Source: Candidatus Venteria ishoeyi (GTDB lineage: Bacteria; Pseudomonadota; Gammaproteobacteria; Beggiatoales; Beggiatoaceae). From it: DNA of 35,039 nucleotides. The notes under the pieces are model-generated. The model made no database searches and was not told where the DNA came from. It worked only from the letters and a program-made list of their open reading frames with translations. Of the stretch, positions 14,425-21,579 are shown one piece after another. Numbering within the stretch: the stretch's first letter is position 1; each line of letters starts with the position of its first letter. Position numbers and translations under genes: made by a program. The DNA lies in the NCBI RefSeq assembly GCF_030378065.1, contig NZ_JAUCGJ010000050.1:1-35039 (forward strand), written 5' to 3'.

Positions 14425-16917
14425 TCACAAGGCCGCTTTGTTGCTCCCAGCCCTCTCCTGTATCAACGCCTCCAAAGCCGTCTGCCGCTGACTGGTATCC
14501 TGCTGCCTTATCGCCATAGACAATGCCTTTCTGGTACCCACAAACACCGCCAGTTGTTTTGCCCTGGTCAAGCCGGTGTAAATGAGGTTGCGGTAGAGCA
14601 TATTAAAATGCTGGGTGAGGACGGGGATAATCACCGCTTTGAATTCCGAACCTTGTGATTTGTGGATGGTGATGGCGTAGGCCAGGTCAAGTTCCATGAT
14701 GTCTTCTTTTTTGTAGTAGACCTCTCTGTTATCCGGGTAGAAGGAGACAATGGCCGTCAGGTCTTCGTTGTCGATTTGAGTGATTTTTCCAATATCACCG
14801 TTGAATACGTTGAGGTCGTAGTTGTTGCGGCGGTGGATGACTCTGTCGCCTTCTCGGAAGATTTTTTCTCCGACTTTGAGTTGGCTTTTGCCATTCATGG
14901 GGGGATTGGCGACTTGTTGTATGACTTTGTTCAGGTTGGCGGTGCCAAGGCTGCCACGGGTCATGGGGGTGAGAATTTGAATCTCGGTATCTTGCCCGTG
15001 ATATTTGGGTATCCATTCCAGGTAGAGTTTGACCACGATGTCGATGGCGGACAGGCCGTAATGCAGCGATGACCAGGGGTGTACTTTTTTTAATACAGAT
15101 TTTAGCGCATTCACCTGGTTTTCGGTTTTGTGTAGTTTTTCCAGGTCAACGTGTTTGAATTTATTGGGTACGATAAATTCCGCTTCGTAGGGGGAAGTAA
15201 TGTCTTCCTGGATGCGGAATTTAAAAGGGCTGTCTTCAGCGGATGCCAGCGTTTCCAGTTCTGCGGTTTTCCAGTCGAAGTGGCGTTTTACGCGGGTGAT
15301 AAAGCTGATTTGTTCTTTGCTGGCTTCGTCTGAGTCAAGAAAAAGGCAGTCTGTGCCATCCTGCCAGATGCTTGGTTTTTTAAAGGGTGAGTCTATGTAG
15401 GGGGTTTGGCCCTGATTAATCTGGTGAGCGTATTTGATAATCAGGGAGGCTTGCGCCTGACGAAAGACTTTGGTGAGGCGATAACAGGGAATCACGCCGG
15501 AGGCGATGATGTCTTTTATGACGTTGCCAGCGCCAACTGAGGGGAGTTGGTCGGGGTCGCCGATAAAGAGCACTTGGCAGTCCGGGGGGATCGCTTTGAG
15601 CAGGGATGCCGTCAGGCTGATGTCGAGCATGGAGCATTCGTCAACAATGAGGAAGTCGGCTTCCAGCGGCATTTCTTCATTTCTCTGAAATTCTCCATTT
15701 TTCCATTCGAGCAGGCGGTGTATGGTTTTGGCTTCTCTGCCAATGACTTCACTCATGCGCTGGGTGGCCCGCCCGGTTGGCGCTGCAAGCAGGACTTTTT
15801 TCTTCATCGCTTCCAGCAGCCGGACAATGACGAGGGTGGTGGTGGTTTTGCCGCAGCCGGGGCCGCCGGTGAGGATTGCAAATGGGTGTTGGACAACGCC
15901 TTTTACGCCATCGGCTTGTTCTTCACTGAGTGAGATTGATTTGTGCTGGCAGTAGCGGGTAATCCAGCTTGCGATTCTTTCCGGTTCAGTGTCTATGTCT
16001 TGTTTTATTTCCTGAAGTTTTTTGGCAACCGTGGCTTCGTCATAGAACAGGGTCTTGGAATAGTAGCAGGTATATTCGGTATCTTCTTTGCTGAGTTGGC
16101 GGGTTCTGAGCTGGTTGTCCTGCTGCATGAGTTCAAGGTAGGCGGGGAGTTGTTCGCCAAGGTTCATTTCAATCAGTTCGATGATTCCGGCGTTTATTTG
16201 TGCTTCGGTCAGAAAGCAGTGGCCTTGTTCCCGACTGGCGGCGAGGACGTGTTTAATTGCGGCAATCATGCGTTGCTGGCTGGTTTCCGACAGGCCGATG
16301 CTGAGGGCGACTTTGTCCGCCGAGAAGAAGCCGATGCCGTAAAAGTCATTGGCCAGACGGTAGGGGTCTTCGGTGACGGTGGCGATGGATTTGTCGCCGT
16401 ATTCTTTGTAAATCCGCACGGCAAAGAGGGTGCTGATGCCATGCCCCTGGAGAAATATCATGACATTTCTGATGGCCCGGTGTTCAGTCCAGGCTTGTTC
16501 AATCATGGTAAGTTTCTTTTTGGCGATGCCGGCAACGTCAGTGAGCCTGTGAATCTCATTTTCAAATATTTCCAGGGTTTTGTCCTGAAAGTGTTTGACG
16601 ATTTTCTTGGCGGTTTTGGGGCCGACGCCTTTAATCAGACCGGAACCCAGGTATTTTTCAATCGCCGCCGTTGTCGCCGGTCTTTTTTCAATGGCCTCAA
16701 GGGCTTTGAACTGGCGACCGTATTTGTGATCTATCGTCCAGGAACCACGAAATTCCATAGTAGCCCCGGCAAAGACTTTGGTTTGGTGGACGGTTACTGT
16801 TTCTTGTTGCTGCGGTGCGTTGAAGGGCTGCACACGCAGAACCGACCAGCCGGTGTCGGGGTTGTGGTAGGTGACTCGGTTGACAATGCCGGTGAGGGTT
16901 TCGGTGATGGTGTGCAT
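14425..16917 (-). CDS. recD2: RecD2-like ATP-dependent DNA helicase
   Basis: An 830-residue superfamily 1B helicase moving 5' to 3'. The N-terminus ITGIVNRVTYHNPDTGWSVLRV is the RecD2 OB-like domain. A helix-hairpin-helix stretch (YLGSGLIKGVGPKTAKKIV in outline, about residue 90) follows. Walker A is GGPGCGKTTTT (about 349-357), Walker B is LIVDECSMLD (about 415-425), then GDPDQLPSVGAGNVI, and near the C-terminus the UvrD-type YAITIHKSQGSEF motif. All motifs are intact. A stretch of about 130 residues (about 515-645) before TPMTRG is longer than I expect for the family and may be an extra domain. RecD2 proteins act without RecBC in DNA repair. The gene stands alone between toxin-antitoxin loci. 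Confidence 0.9.
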   Translation of the reverse strand: MHTITETLTGIVNRVTYHNPDTGWSVLRVQPFNAPQQQETVTVHQTKVFAGATMEFRGSWTIDHKYGRQFKALEAIEKRPATTAAIEKYLGSGLIKGVGPKTAKKIVKHFQDKTLEIFENEIHRLTDVAGIAKKKLTMIEQAWTEHRAIRNVMIFLQGHGISTLFAVRIYKEYGDKSIATVTEDPYRLANDFYGIGFFSADKVALSIGLSETSQQRMIAAIKHVLAASREQGHCFLTEAQINAGIIELIEMNLGEQLPAYLELMQQDNQLRTRQLSKEDTEYTCYYSKTLFYDEATVAKKLQEIKQDIDTEPERIASWITRYCQHKSISLSEEQADGVKGVVQHPFAILTGGPGCGKTTTTLVIVRLLEAMKKKVLLAAPTGRATQRMSEVIGREAKTIHRLLEWKNGEFQRNEEMPLEADFLIVDECSMLDISLTASLLKAIPPDCQVLFIGDPDQLPSVGAGNVIKDIIASGVIPCYRLTKVFRQAQASLIIKYAHQINQGQTPYIDSPFKKPSIWQDGTDCLFLDSDEASKEQISFITRVKRHFDWKTAELETLASAEDSPFKFRIQEDITSPYEAEFIVPNKFKHVDLEKLHKTENQVNALKSVLKKVHPWSSLHYGLSAIDIVVKLYLEWIPKYHGQDTEIQILTPMTRGSLGTANLNKVIQQVANPPMNGKSQLKVGEKIFREGDRVIHRRNNYDLNVFNGDIGKITQIDNEDLTAIVSFYPDNREVYYKKEDIMELDLAYAITIHKSQGSEFKAVIIPVLTQHFNMLYRNLIYTGLTRAKQLAVFVGTRKALSMAIRQQDTSQRQTALEALIQERAGSNKAAL

Positions 16918-17030
16918 GATGGCTTGGGTTTGGGAAGTTGCGTTAATGTTACACTGATGTAAGCTGATGCGCTATGTTGTGGTGTTTTTATATGACTTGG
17001 GCGGGTTATAACGCTTTCATCAAGTCCCTC

Positions 17031-17059
17031 TTGTTACCCATACGTGTCTTGCGTATACT
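17031..17059 (+). promoter_or_regulatory. Promoter of the HigB-like/HigA-like locus
   Basis: TTGTTA (17031-17036) and TATACT (17054-17059), spaced by 17 bases, make a good sigma-70 match. The expected start point falls at or next to the ATG at 17066, so the mRNA may be leaderless for the toxin remnant, with the antitoxin translated from a site inside it. Confidence 0.6.
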
Positions 17060-17065
17060 TTTGTC

Positions 17066-17164
17066 ATGAACAGTGTATTTGTCGAATCAAGCATCTTTGT
17101 GACAGCCGATCAAAAACGTTATTTGAAAGCATTTGTAGAGGTATGGCGCAATGAGCAGTCGTGA
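17066..17164 (+). pseudogene. HigB/RelE-type toxin gene collapsed by in-frame deletion
   Basis: A 32-codon frame: MNSVFVESSIF joined to VTADQKRYLKAFVEVWRNEQS. From family knowledge, the first half is the usual start of HigB-2-type RelE toxins (MNxxFIESxxF). The second half resembles their last 20 residues (LTxxQKxxLxxxVExW). The roughly 75-80 central codons that hold the fold and catalytic residues are missing, but the frame is kept. Its stop lies 13 bases inside the antitoxin gene, as in intact loci. The product cannot be an RNase; it may survive only because it keeps translation coupled to the antitoxin. Confidence 0.7.
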
Positions 17165-17465
17165 TTTATTTGCAGAACTTAGCTCCGCACTGGCTGAAGC
17201 TAAAGCGCATTCAGAGGGTAAGGTGACGTTGCGGACTCACAAGGCAAGCGATGTCCATGACCTGAATATCACCCCATCAGAAATTGTGGGCATCCGTGAG
17301 CATTTCAATTTATCTCGCGGTGTTTTTGCTCAGCTTTTACACACCTCAGCACGAACGCTGGAGAACTGGGAACAGGGTCGTAGTGCACCAAATGGTCAGG
17401 CTGTAACACTATTAAAGCTAGTACAACGGTACCCGGAAACATTAGCGCATATTGCCGAGTTATAA
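17151..17465 (+). CDS. HTH antitoxin of HigA/NadS type
   Basis: A 104-residue protein. The N-terminal helix (SSRDLFAELSSALAEAKAH) and the KVTLRTHKASDVHDLNITP segment precede an XRE-type HTH at about 48-80 (IREHFNLSRGVFAQLLHTSARTLENWEQG). It ends with an ALxLLKLVQRYPETL-like helix. This layout is typical of antitoxins encoded after HigB-2-type toxins, which bind the toxin and repress their own promoter. The gene is intact although the toxin gene before it is not, so it now acts, if at all, as a stand-alone repressor. The ATG is at 17151, inside the toxin remnant. Confidence 0.85.
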   Translation: MSSRDLFAELSSALAEAKAHSEGKVTLRTHKASDVHDLNITPSEIVGIREHFNLSRGVFAQLLHTSARTLENWEQGRSAPNGQAVTLLKLVQRYPETLAHIAEL

Positions 17466-17472
17466 CATTCTG

Positions 17473-17493
17473 GTGCAGGTTACAAACCTGCAC
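17473..17493. repeat. Perfect 9-bp hairpin after the HigA-like gene
   Basis: GTGCAGGTT - ACA - AACCTGCAC, beginning 8 bases after the antitoxin stop. There is no T run, so it is either a weak terminator or a dispersed palindrome. Confidence 0.5.
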
Positions 17494-17524
17494 TGGAACG
17501 CAGCAAAGTGTATTTTTTACCCGC

Positions 17525-17618
17525 TATAGATTTTCAGGTCAATGTTTTACGGATACCCCCCCTTCGGAGGGGTGTTATCCGTTGGCTCTTCGAGAAATTC
17601 TTTACCTGAAAATCTATA
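17525..17618. mobile_element. Small inverted-repeat element, family 3, copy 2 (94 bp)
   Basis: Perfect 15-bp terminal inverted repeats, TATAGATTTTCAGGT at 17525-17539 and its complement at 17604-17618. The interior has a second hairpin, CCCCT-TCGG-AGGGG flanked by GGATA...TTATCC. Its right end lies where the yoeB-like coding sequence stops, so it (or an event linked to it) removed the toxin's C-terminus. A related copy is at 3556-3652. Confidence 0.75.
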
Positions 17619-17965
17619 TATCGTATGGGGCGTAAGGCTGGAAAGATTATGTTTTAAGGGTTCAGGCTTGCCGATGCCGGTGGTGGGATTATCACGCGGC
17701 ATTTCTTTTAGGAGTGAGGATGAAATAAATACAGAAACTGGGCGCAGGATTTTTATTCATTTTCAAGGCGTGAAAACAGGCGCATAGCAAGCTATGTAAC
17801 TGTTTTCACAACGTAGAAAATGGAGAAAAAGACCAGCCAGGTTGCTGAAGTTGTAAAATTCTCACTCCTTAATACGTGGCAAAGTGCCTTGTGTAGTTTT
17901 TTATCTCTCTCCCTGAGTGCTTCGTAAACCGACCAGGTATTGCCTTCAAATACCAGTGATTTCAT
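17619..17965 (-). pseudogene. YoeB/Txe-type toxin gene broken by two small elements
   Basis: Reading the minus strand from ATG 17965 gives MKSLVFEGNTWSVYEALR and onward to KALCHVL, where the 158-bp element at 17711-17868 interrupts it. Beyond the element the same gene resumes as KEMPRDNPTTGIGKPEPLK and HNLSSL. Deleting the element with one TTA restores an uninterrupted frame. Coding similarity ends near 17637, next to the element at 17525-17618, so the last 25-30 residues, where family knowledge places the catalytic Arg, His and Tyr, are lost. The gene start overlaps the end of the YefM-type antitoxin by 20 bases, the normal arrangement. The locus cannot make an active toxin. Confidence 0.85.
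17711..17868 (+). mobile_element. Small inverted-repeat element, family 2, copy 2, inside yoeB
   Basis: 158 bp, with ends GGAGTGAG and CTCACTCC, flanked by TTA on both sides (17708-17710 and 17869-17871). The internal nested hairpin is GAAAACAG...CTGTTTTC around CATAGC-AA-GCTATG. The host sequence on either side forms one yoeB-like reading frame, which fixes the exact borders and the 3-bp target duplication. Confidence 0.9.
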
Positions 17966-18182
17966 CGATTTCCCCGGCTGTTGGTTTATATCCATTGTTA
18001 TTGCTATGGGTTTTCATGGAAGCGGCTATTTGTTTCATTAAATCACTGTTTTGCAGGACGTAGAGCGTTTCCTGTTCACGCTCCCAGTCATTGGCGCTCA
18101 CCACAACAAAATCTTCCCCGGCGCGGCGCGTGACTTTAATCGGTATATGTTGATTAACGACCTGTTCCACAAAGCTTTTCAA
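17946..18182 (-). CDS. YefM-type antitoxin, 5' end lost
   Basis: Phd/YefM family: IPIKVTRRAGEDFVVVSANDWEREQETLYVLQNSDLM is the conserved signature region in outline. The only start available is TTG 18182 (78 residues). The frame upstream of it still encodes family-like residues (SVNKFRDN), preceded by CAT CCC CCG and a TAG stop with no initiation codon, so the original start and promoter are gone. The DNA-binding N-terminus would be incomplete. The antitoxin overlaps the broken yoeB start. Either it is translated weakly from TTG or it is a pseudogene. Confidence 0.7.
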   Translation of the reverse strand: MKSFVEQVVNQHIPIKVTRRAGEDFVVVSANDWEREQETLYVLQNSDLMKQIAASMKTHSNNNGYKPTAGEIDEITGI

Positions 18183-18316
18183 ATTGTCTCTAAATTTGTT
18201 GACGCTCGGGGGATGCTAACGGATTCGGAAAAAAGTAGCGTTTGCAGGAAAATAAATTATACTTTCAGGGATAAACAGTTAAGCTTCTTATGAAATTCCC
18301 GCTCCAAAGAAATATT

Positions 18317-19213
18317 ATGACGCTAAAACGAAAATTAATCAGTTTTGACTGGGCAATTAAAAAAGTCCTCCGTAGTAAAGCTAATTTTGGCATTCTTGAA
18401 GGCTTTCTCAGCGAATTGTTGTTCACTGATATCACCATTCTCGAAGTGCTGGAAAGTGAAGCGAACAAAGAGACTTCAGAAGAAAAATACAACCGGGTAG
18501 ATATCAAGGTAAGAGATGCCAAAGGTAAAATCCTGATTATCGAAGTGCAATATTCGCGGGAAATGGACTATTTTCAGCGTATTTTATATGGTGCTTGCAA
18601 GGTCATCACTGAACATCTTCCAGAAGGTGCTGCCTATGCCGATGTTACAAAAATCATTTCGGTGAATATTTTATACCATGAGTTAGGCACAGGAGATGAT
18701 TATATCTACCATGGTACAACGCATTTTATCGGTTTGCATAAACACACTGAGCTAGCACTTAGTAAAGCCCAGCAAAAACTCTACCCGGCTGAACAAATTG
18801 CAGATTTATACCCTGAATATTATTTAATTAATGTTAAAAATTTTGATGATATTGCTAAAGATCGGCTGGATGAATGGGTTTATTTTCTGAAGAATGAAGA
18901 GATTAAGGATAATTTTAAGGCAAAAGGCTTACAAGAGGCCAAACAAAAACTGGATGTTTTGAAAATGAATCCAAGTGATCGTCAGGACTATGAGTTGTAT
19001 CAGACTAAACTCCATCATGATGCCAGTATTTATCAGTCCACCTATGTGCTTGGTCAAATAAATGGGATTGAGCAAGGGATTGAGCAGGAGCGAGCCAAAA
19101 ACCAGCTTGAAAAACTTGCAATGGCTAAAAAGATGCAACAACAAGGTATGGCAATTGAAACTATTGCTGAATTAACCGGACTTTCAAAAGCAGAAATTGC
19201 TAACATCTCTTAA
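18317..19213 (+). CDS. Rpn-family PD-(D/E)XK nuclease / transposase-like protein
   Basis: A 298-residue protein of the recombination-promoting nuclease (Rpn) group. I chose ATG 18317 (MTLKRKLISFDWAIKKVLR) over 18290 because family members begin there. The nuclease core shows RVDIKVRDAKGKILIIEVQ, that is D-x(n)-E-x-Q near residues 65-85. ILYGACKVITEHL and YHELGTGDDYIYHGTTHFIG follow, then a coiled C-terminus ending in an HTH-like segment GMAIETIAELTGLSKAEIA, as in many Rpn proteins that auto-truncate or regulate. Family members cut DNA and some act in phage defence. It stands alone just right of the toxin-antitoxin remnants. It appears intact. Confidence 0.85.
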   Translation: MTLKRKLISFDWAIKKVLRSKANFGILEGFLSELLFTDITILEVLESEANKETSEEKYNRVDIKVRDAKGKILIIEVQYSREMDYFQRILYGACKVITEHLPEGAAYADVTKIISVNILYHELGTGDDYIYHGTTHFIGLHKHTELALSKAQQKLYPAEQIADLYPEYYLINVKNFDDIAKDRLDEWVYFLKNEEIKDNFKAKGLQEAKQKLDVLKMNPSDRQDYELYQTKLHHDASIYQSTYVLGQINGIEQGIEQERAKNQLEKLAMAKKMQQQGMAIETIAELTGLSKAEIANIS

Positions 19214-19255
19214 TACAACAGAGTGGCCCACAATAATATTCATCTGGGAACCGAT

Positions 19256-21073
19256 ATGAAAAGTTTTCTGACACCACTTAAAGCCTTGCGTCAATTAGCC
19301 AGAGATCCAGTGACGCTACCGATAGAACCGCGCCCTGCTGCGCCCAATTATCGAGGCTTCCATGTCAATGATTGGGATGCCTGTATCGGCTGTGGCACTT
19401 GTGAAAGCATTTGTGATAACAAGGCCATTCATATGGTGGATATTAAAGGGCTGCCGGAAAATCCGGTGCAGGGCATTAAAGCCCTGCGTCCGGCGATTGA
19501 TTACGGACGCTGCTGCTGGTGTAGCCTGTGCGTGGATATTTGTCCTAGCGGTTCTTTGGCCTTGTCGCGGGAATATGTGCATATTGATCAGGATTTGGAC
19601 AGCTTTTTTATCCTGCCCGATGAAAAAGGCATACACGGTTTGGATTATCCCAAAGGCTGGTCAAAATCTGATGATGCAGATTTACTGGACTTGAAACGTC
19701 AGGCCATGCCGGAAATGACAGCCGATGTCCGCATTGACTCCTTTGCAGAAATTGTTGAAGGTTTCACTAAACAAACTGCTGTGTTTGAAGCTTCACGCTG
19801 CATACAATGCGGCATGTGCCACGATGCCTGCCCCGCGCATATGGATGTGCCGGAATATATTCGCGCCATCTGGGAAGGTGATGCGGAAGAAGCCGTGCGC
19901 CAGATTTATAAAACCAACCCGCTGGCCCATGTTTGCGGGCGCGTGTGTACCCATCGCTGTGAAACGGCCTGTTCCATCAGCGTGCGCGGTGAAGCGGTCA
20001 GTATTCGCTGGCTGAAACGTTATGCGATGGACTCGGTTTCCCATGAAGTGGTAAAAAAAATTGCTACTGAAGGCAAGGCCGAGCAAAGCAGCGGCAAACG
20101 GGTTGCAATCATTGGCTCCGGCCCCGCTGGTTTGACTGCCGCTTATGATTTGGCGCGCGCAGGCCATGCCGTCACCCTGTTTGAAGCCTTTGCCAAACCG
20201 GGTGGCATGATGCGCTGGGGCATTCCTGAGTACCGCCTGCCTTATGAGCGCCTGGATGAAGATGTCGCGGTGATTGAAGCCATGGGCGTGGACATCCGCT
20301 GCAACAGCGCAGTTGGTGACAAGATACAAATGGCGGAACTGGAACGGGACTATGACGCGGTTATGCTGGGCATTGGTCTGCACGGCGGTCGTTCCACCCG
20401 CATTCCCGGCTCTGAACATGCGGACGTGTATTCTGCGGTAGATTTATTACACCGCATTACCGGAAAACAGGACTTTGAACTACCAAAATCAGCCGTGGTG
20501 ATTGGCGGTGGTAATGTGGCGTTTGACATTGCTCGCTCTTTGGCACGTTTACAAAAACAGGCTTTTAATCAGGTGGATGTCACCATCACCGCACTGGAGC
20601 CTGAAGATAAGATGCTGGCGGATCCGGCAGAAGTGCGGGAAGCAGAGGAAGAAGGCGTTATTTTATATAACAGCCGTGGCCCCCGGGTTTGCACTATTGA
20701 ACAAGACCAGCTTACCGGCTTGGAAACCGTGCATTGCGTGTCAATTTTTGATGAGCAGGGGCGTTTCCATCCACAATATGATGAAGAAAATATTATTGTG
20801 CATGATGCGGAAATGGTGGTGGAAGCAATTGGTCAGGTGGCGCAGACTGATTTTCTGGGTGAAGATTTGATTGAGCGGCTGGAATGGGATCAGCGCGGTC
20901 GTCCTGTTATCAATAATAATGGACAGACTTCCGAGCCTTGGTTATGGGCGGCGGGGGATATGGTTAAAGGCCCGGACGTGATTCACGCCATTGCCGGTGG
21001 GCATCAGGTTGCCGCCAGTATTCATGCCTGTTTGCAAGCCAGTATCAATGGTTTAAAAGGAGTATCCTCATGA
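19256..21073 (+). CDS. Fe-S/FAD oxidoreductase, GltD-like with extra ferredoxin domain
   Basis: A 605-residue protein. I chose ATG 19256, with GGGAA upstream, over GTG 19223. The N-terminus is a two-cluster ferredoxin: CIGCGTCESICDNKAIH, then CCWCSLCVDICPSGSL. Next comes the glutamate-synthase-type Fer4_20 domain, CIQCGMCHDACPAHMDV, with VCGRVCTHRCETAC. It is followed by an FAD fold (GSGPAGLTAAYDLARAG, near residue 285) and an NAD(P)H fold (VVIGGGNVAFDIARSLA, near 410), closing with WAAGDMVKGPDVIHAIAGGHQVA. The design moves electrons from NAD(P)H through FAD and clusters to a partner. The stop overlaps the next ATG, so the likely partner is the ferritin-like protein encoded there. It is not GltD itself, since no gltB is present. 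Confidence 0.85.
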   Translation: MKSFLTPLKALRQLARDPVTLPIEPRPAAPNYRGFHVNDWDACIGCGTCESICDNKAIHMVDIKGLPENPVQGIKALRPAIDYGRCCWCSLCVDICPSGSLALSREYVHIDQDLDSFFILPDEKGIHGLDYPKGWSKSDDADLLDLKRQAMPEMTADVRIDSFAEIVEGFTKQTAVFEASRCIQCGMCHDACPAHMDVPEYIRAIWEGDAEEAVRQIYKTNPLAHVCGRVCTHRCETACSISVRGEAVSIRWLKRYAMDSVSHEVVKKIATEGKAEQSSGKRVAIIGSGPAGLTAAYDLARAGHAVTLFEAFAKPGGMMRWGIPEYRLPYERLDEDVAVIEAMGVDIRCNSAVGDKIQMAELERDYDAVMLGIGLHGGRSTRIPGSEHADVYSAVDLLHRITGKQDFELPKSAVVIGGGNVAFDIARSLARLQKQAFNQVDVTITALEPEDKMLADPAEVREAEEEGVILYNSRGPRVCTIEQDQLTGLETVHCVSIFDEQGRFHPQYDEENIIVHDAEMVVEAIGQVAQTDFLGEDLIERLEWDQRGRPVINNNGQTSEPWLWAAGDMVKGPDVIHAIAGGHQVAASIHACLQASINGLKGVSS

Positions 21074-21579
21074 GTGATATAAACCCGGAAGGCAGTGGTT
21101 ATGAGCAGTTAAAAGCACGACAAACACTGGCAGAAGTGTTGGAAACCGTATTAAGTTTTGAGCAAACCGCTTATGCTTTTTACAGCGCCTTAACCGAAAA
21201 AGTCAGTAAGCGCCTGCGCCCACTGGTTAAAGAACTGGCTGAGGAAGAGCAGCAACACTGCCTGTTGTTTGAGGATTTGAAAAATAATCCCGCAGTGCGC
21301 GCAGTGATTGCGCAACGTATTAAAACGCCAGAAAATGATCATAAATTTTCAGATTACATCCACATGCCGGAACTGGATGAAAATCCCGATGATCAAAGCA
21401 TCCTGCAATATGCCATTGGTCGCGAACATGCGGCGATGGAACAATATGACGGGCTGGCGCAGGAATCTCCAAATGCAGTTTTAAAAGACACTTTTACCTG
21501 GCTGGCACAGGAAGAATTGGCGCATAAAAAAGAACTGGAAAAACGTTATTATCAATTGGTGTATTTATCTCATGAGTAA
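21070..21579 (+). CDS. Ferritin-like diiron protein, rubrerythrin type
   Basis: A 169-residue four-helix protein. Diiron ligands are clear: E31 (SFEQTAYAFY), E60-x-x-H63 (EEEQQH), E119 (GREHAAMEQY) and E149-x-x-H152 (QEELAHKKELEKRY). It has no C-terminal rubredoxin domain, so it needs an external electron donor. It is encoded between the oxidoreductase (ATG/TGA overlap of 4 bases) and the SEC-C gene (8-base overlap), so all three are translated from one mRNA. A role in peroxide reduction or iron handling with electrons from the upstream protein is inferred. Confidence 0.85.
   Translation: MSDINPEGSGYEQLKARQTLAEVLETVLSFEQTAYAFYSALTEKVSKRLRPLVKELAEEEQQHCLLFEDLKNNPAVRAVIAQRIKTPENDHKFSDYIHMPELDENPDDQSILQYAIGREHAAMEQYDGLAQESPNAVLKDTFTWLAQEELAHKKELEKRYYQLVYLSHE

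Noticed and set aside
15943-16962. Long open frame of 339 codons on the strand opposite the recD2 gene
   Set aside because: It lies wholly over a gene with all helicase motifs, its protein is Phe/Gly-rich in the manner of antisense translation, and it has no recognisable domain.
17542-17787. 81-codon plus-strand frame
   Set aside because: It runs across one small element, antisense to the yoeB remnant, and into a second element, so it cannot be an ancestral gene.
19793-20419. 208-codon open frame opposite the oxidoreductase gene
   Set aside because: It is antisense to the conserved cluster-binding and FAD region; composition is that of a shadow frame.
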